NCBI GenBank assembly: GCA_903838125.1
Contig: CAILXF010000004.1
Location: 1 to 38,510, forward strand
Direction of reading: 5' to 3'
Length of the DNA: 38,510 bases
Origin: an uncultured Pseudomonadota bacterium
GTDB taxonomy: Bacteria > Pseudomonadota > Gammaproteobacteria > Burkholderiales > Methylophilaceae
Made by a program: the position numbers and the translations under genes. Positions 38,002 through 38,510 of the stretch are shown here, piece after piece. The notes beneath the pieces are model-generated. The model saw only the letters and a list, made by a program, of their open reading frames with translations. It did not search any database and was not told where the DNA came from. Position 1 is the first letter of the stretch. Each line of letters opens with the position of its first letter.

Positions 38002-38510
38002 AAAAACTGATACTAGCAATATTGCTAACAGTCTTGAGCACAAGTGCGATTGCTGAGAAAACAGGAGAGCAGTTATATTCTGAACTTAAATCAAATAGCT
38101 CCTTTGAAAATGCACAAGGAATATCATTCCTTGAAGGTGTTATTGATATGGAAAGTTGGTATGTAACTAAAGAAATATTCAAATCCATAGATTTGGACAA
38201 TCCCAGCAACCCTTCAAAAAAGTTTATTTTTGAGCATTATTGCTTAAATGGAATTACTCTAGGTGAAGTTAAAGATATTGTAGTTGGTTATATGGCCTCC
38301 CACCCTGAAAAGAAAAACCTTCCTGCACACACAGTAATTTGGAGAGCCCTTCTAGAGCAGTTTGATTGTGCAGCTAACCCAAAAACAGACTGGACAATTG
38401 TTTATGGGTCAGTTAACCCAATAACCTACGTTGATTTAGAGTCTATTCAGCGGATTGGCAATAAATCACAAATGACTAATTTAAGAGACTATAAAGATAT
38501 TCAAATTACA
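37998..38510 (+). CDS. Exported Rap1a/Tai-like protein with Adhesin-E-like end (partial)
   Basis: The frame is open for 171 residues and runs off the window, so the end is missing. A signal peptide (1-19, AIA/EK) is followed by a Rap1a/Tai-like domain: GISFLEGVIDM, YCLNGITLGEVKDIVVGYM, then HPEKKNLPAH, ALLEQFDC, with the paired cysteines of that family. After residue 130 comes WTIVYGS...ITYVDLESIQRIGN, which resembles the surface-adhesin E domain. Rap1a proteins include immunity proteins against type VI effectors, but many members have no known role. It starts in the ATGA overlap with the previous gene. Confidence 0.65.
   Translation, partial: MKKLILAILLTVLSTSAIAEKTGEQLYSELKSNSSFENAQGISFLEGVIDMESWYVTKEIFKSIDLDNPSNPSKKFIFEHYCLNGITLGEVKDIVVGYMASHPEKKNLPAHTVIWRALLEQFDCAANPKTDWTIVYGSVNPITYVDLESIQRIGNKSQMTNLRDYKDIQIT

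Larger units (their letters stand above)
32283..38510 (+). mobile_element. Integrative element at tRNA-Gly (left part)
   Basis: A P4-type integrase lies right behind a tRNA gene, followed by a primase/helicase, repeats and small unknown genes; DNA here is visibly richer in A and T than the core. This is the usual layout of a tRNA-targeted integrative element or phage satellite. The left junction is within the tRNA 3' half (about 32246-32282). A second copy of the tRNA 3' end (attR) is not found up to 38510, so the element runs past the window. No capsid, relaxase or toxin-antitoxin gene is visible here. Confidence 0.85.

Noticed and set aside
37940-38209. 89-residue minus-strand frame at the end of the window
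   Set aside because: It overlaps the coupled plus-strand genes, which have signal peptides, Shine-Dalgarno sites and domain similarity.

Overview
The window looks like a piece of a betaproteobacterial chromosome next to the replication origin, most likely from a methylotroph of the Methylophilaceae (Methylotenera/Methylophilus type). Two things suggest this. The first is the gene order dnaA / rpmH-rnpA-yidD-yidC-mnmE / mnmG-rsmG-parA-parB-atpIBEFHAGDC-glmU-glmS. The second is a gene between mnmE and mnmG whose product matches the unusual monohaem cytochrome c'' known from Methylophilus methylotrophus; the haem ligands and disulfide cysteines fall at the same mature residue numbers. The taxonomic call is inference. 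No 16S rRNA gene is present.

Layout of the core part (1-32282). Positions 1-140 are the dnaA downstream spacer with two perfect DnaA boxes, followed by dnaA on the minus strand. An AT-rich spacer with another DnaA box leads to the plus-strand ribosomal protein L34 / RNase P / membrane insertase / tRNA modification cluster. Two parS centromere sites flank the cytochrome c'' gene, a few kb before parA and parB, which encode the proteins that use them. The complete F1Fo ATP synthase operon (10980-18257) follows, with intercistronic hairpins and a U-rich atpE leader, and ends in a strong terminator. Then come glmU and glmS (UDP-GlcNAc synthesis), yaeQ with a small S4 RNA-binding gene, the ABC-F translation factor ettA, a short-chain dehydrogenase, dsbA, a SPOR-domain gene, argS, priA, a small unknown gene and a PAS-less LuxR-type regulator.

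Accessory part (32283 to the window end). A tRNA-Gly(CCC) gene is followed directly by a P4-type tyrosine integrase. This is the classic left end of an integrative element. The element then carries a regulatory region with palindromes and leader hairpins, and a large protein that joins an archaeo-eukaryotic Prim-Pol primase to an SF2-like helicase. Behind a terminator lie three 14-bp iteron-like repeats in AT-rich DNA, which are a candidate replication origin. The last 1.5 kb is a tightly coupled run of small genes for secreted or membrane proteins: a His/Gly-repeat peptide, a Cys-rich protein, three small membrane proteins and a truncated Rap1a/Adhesin-E-like protein. The right end of the element is not in the window.

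The best candidates for something undescribed are the Prim-Pol/SF2 replication module with its iterons and leader structures, the small envelope-protein cassette downstream, and the apparently chimeric tRNA-Gly at the integration point.
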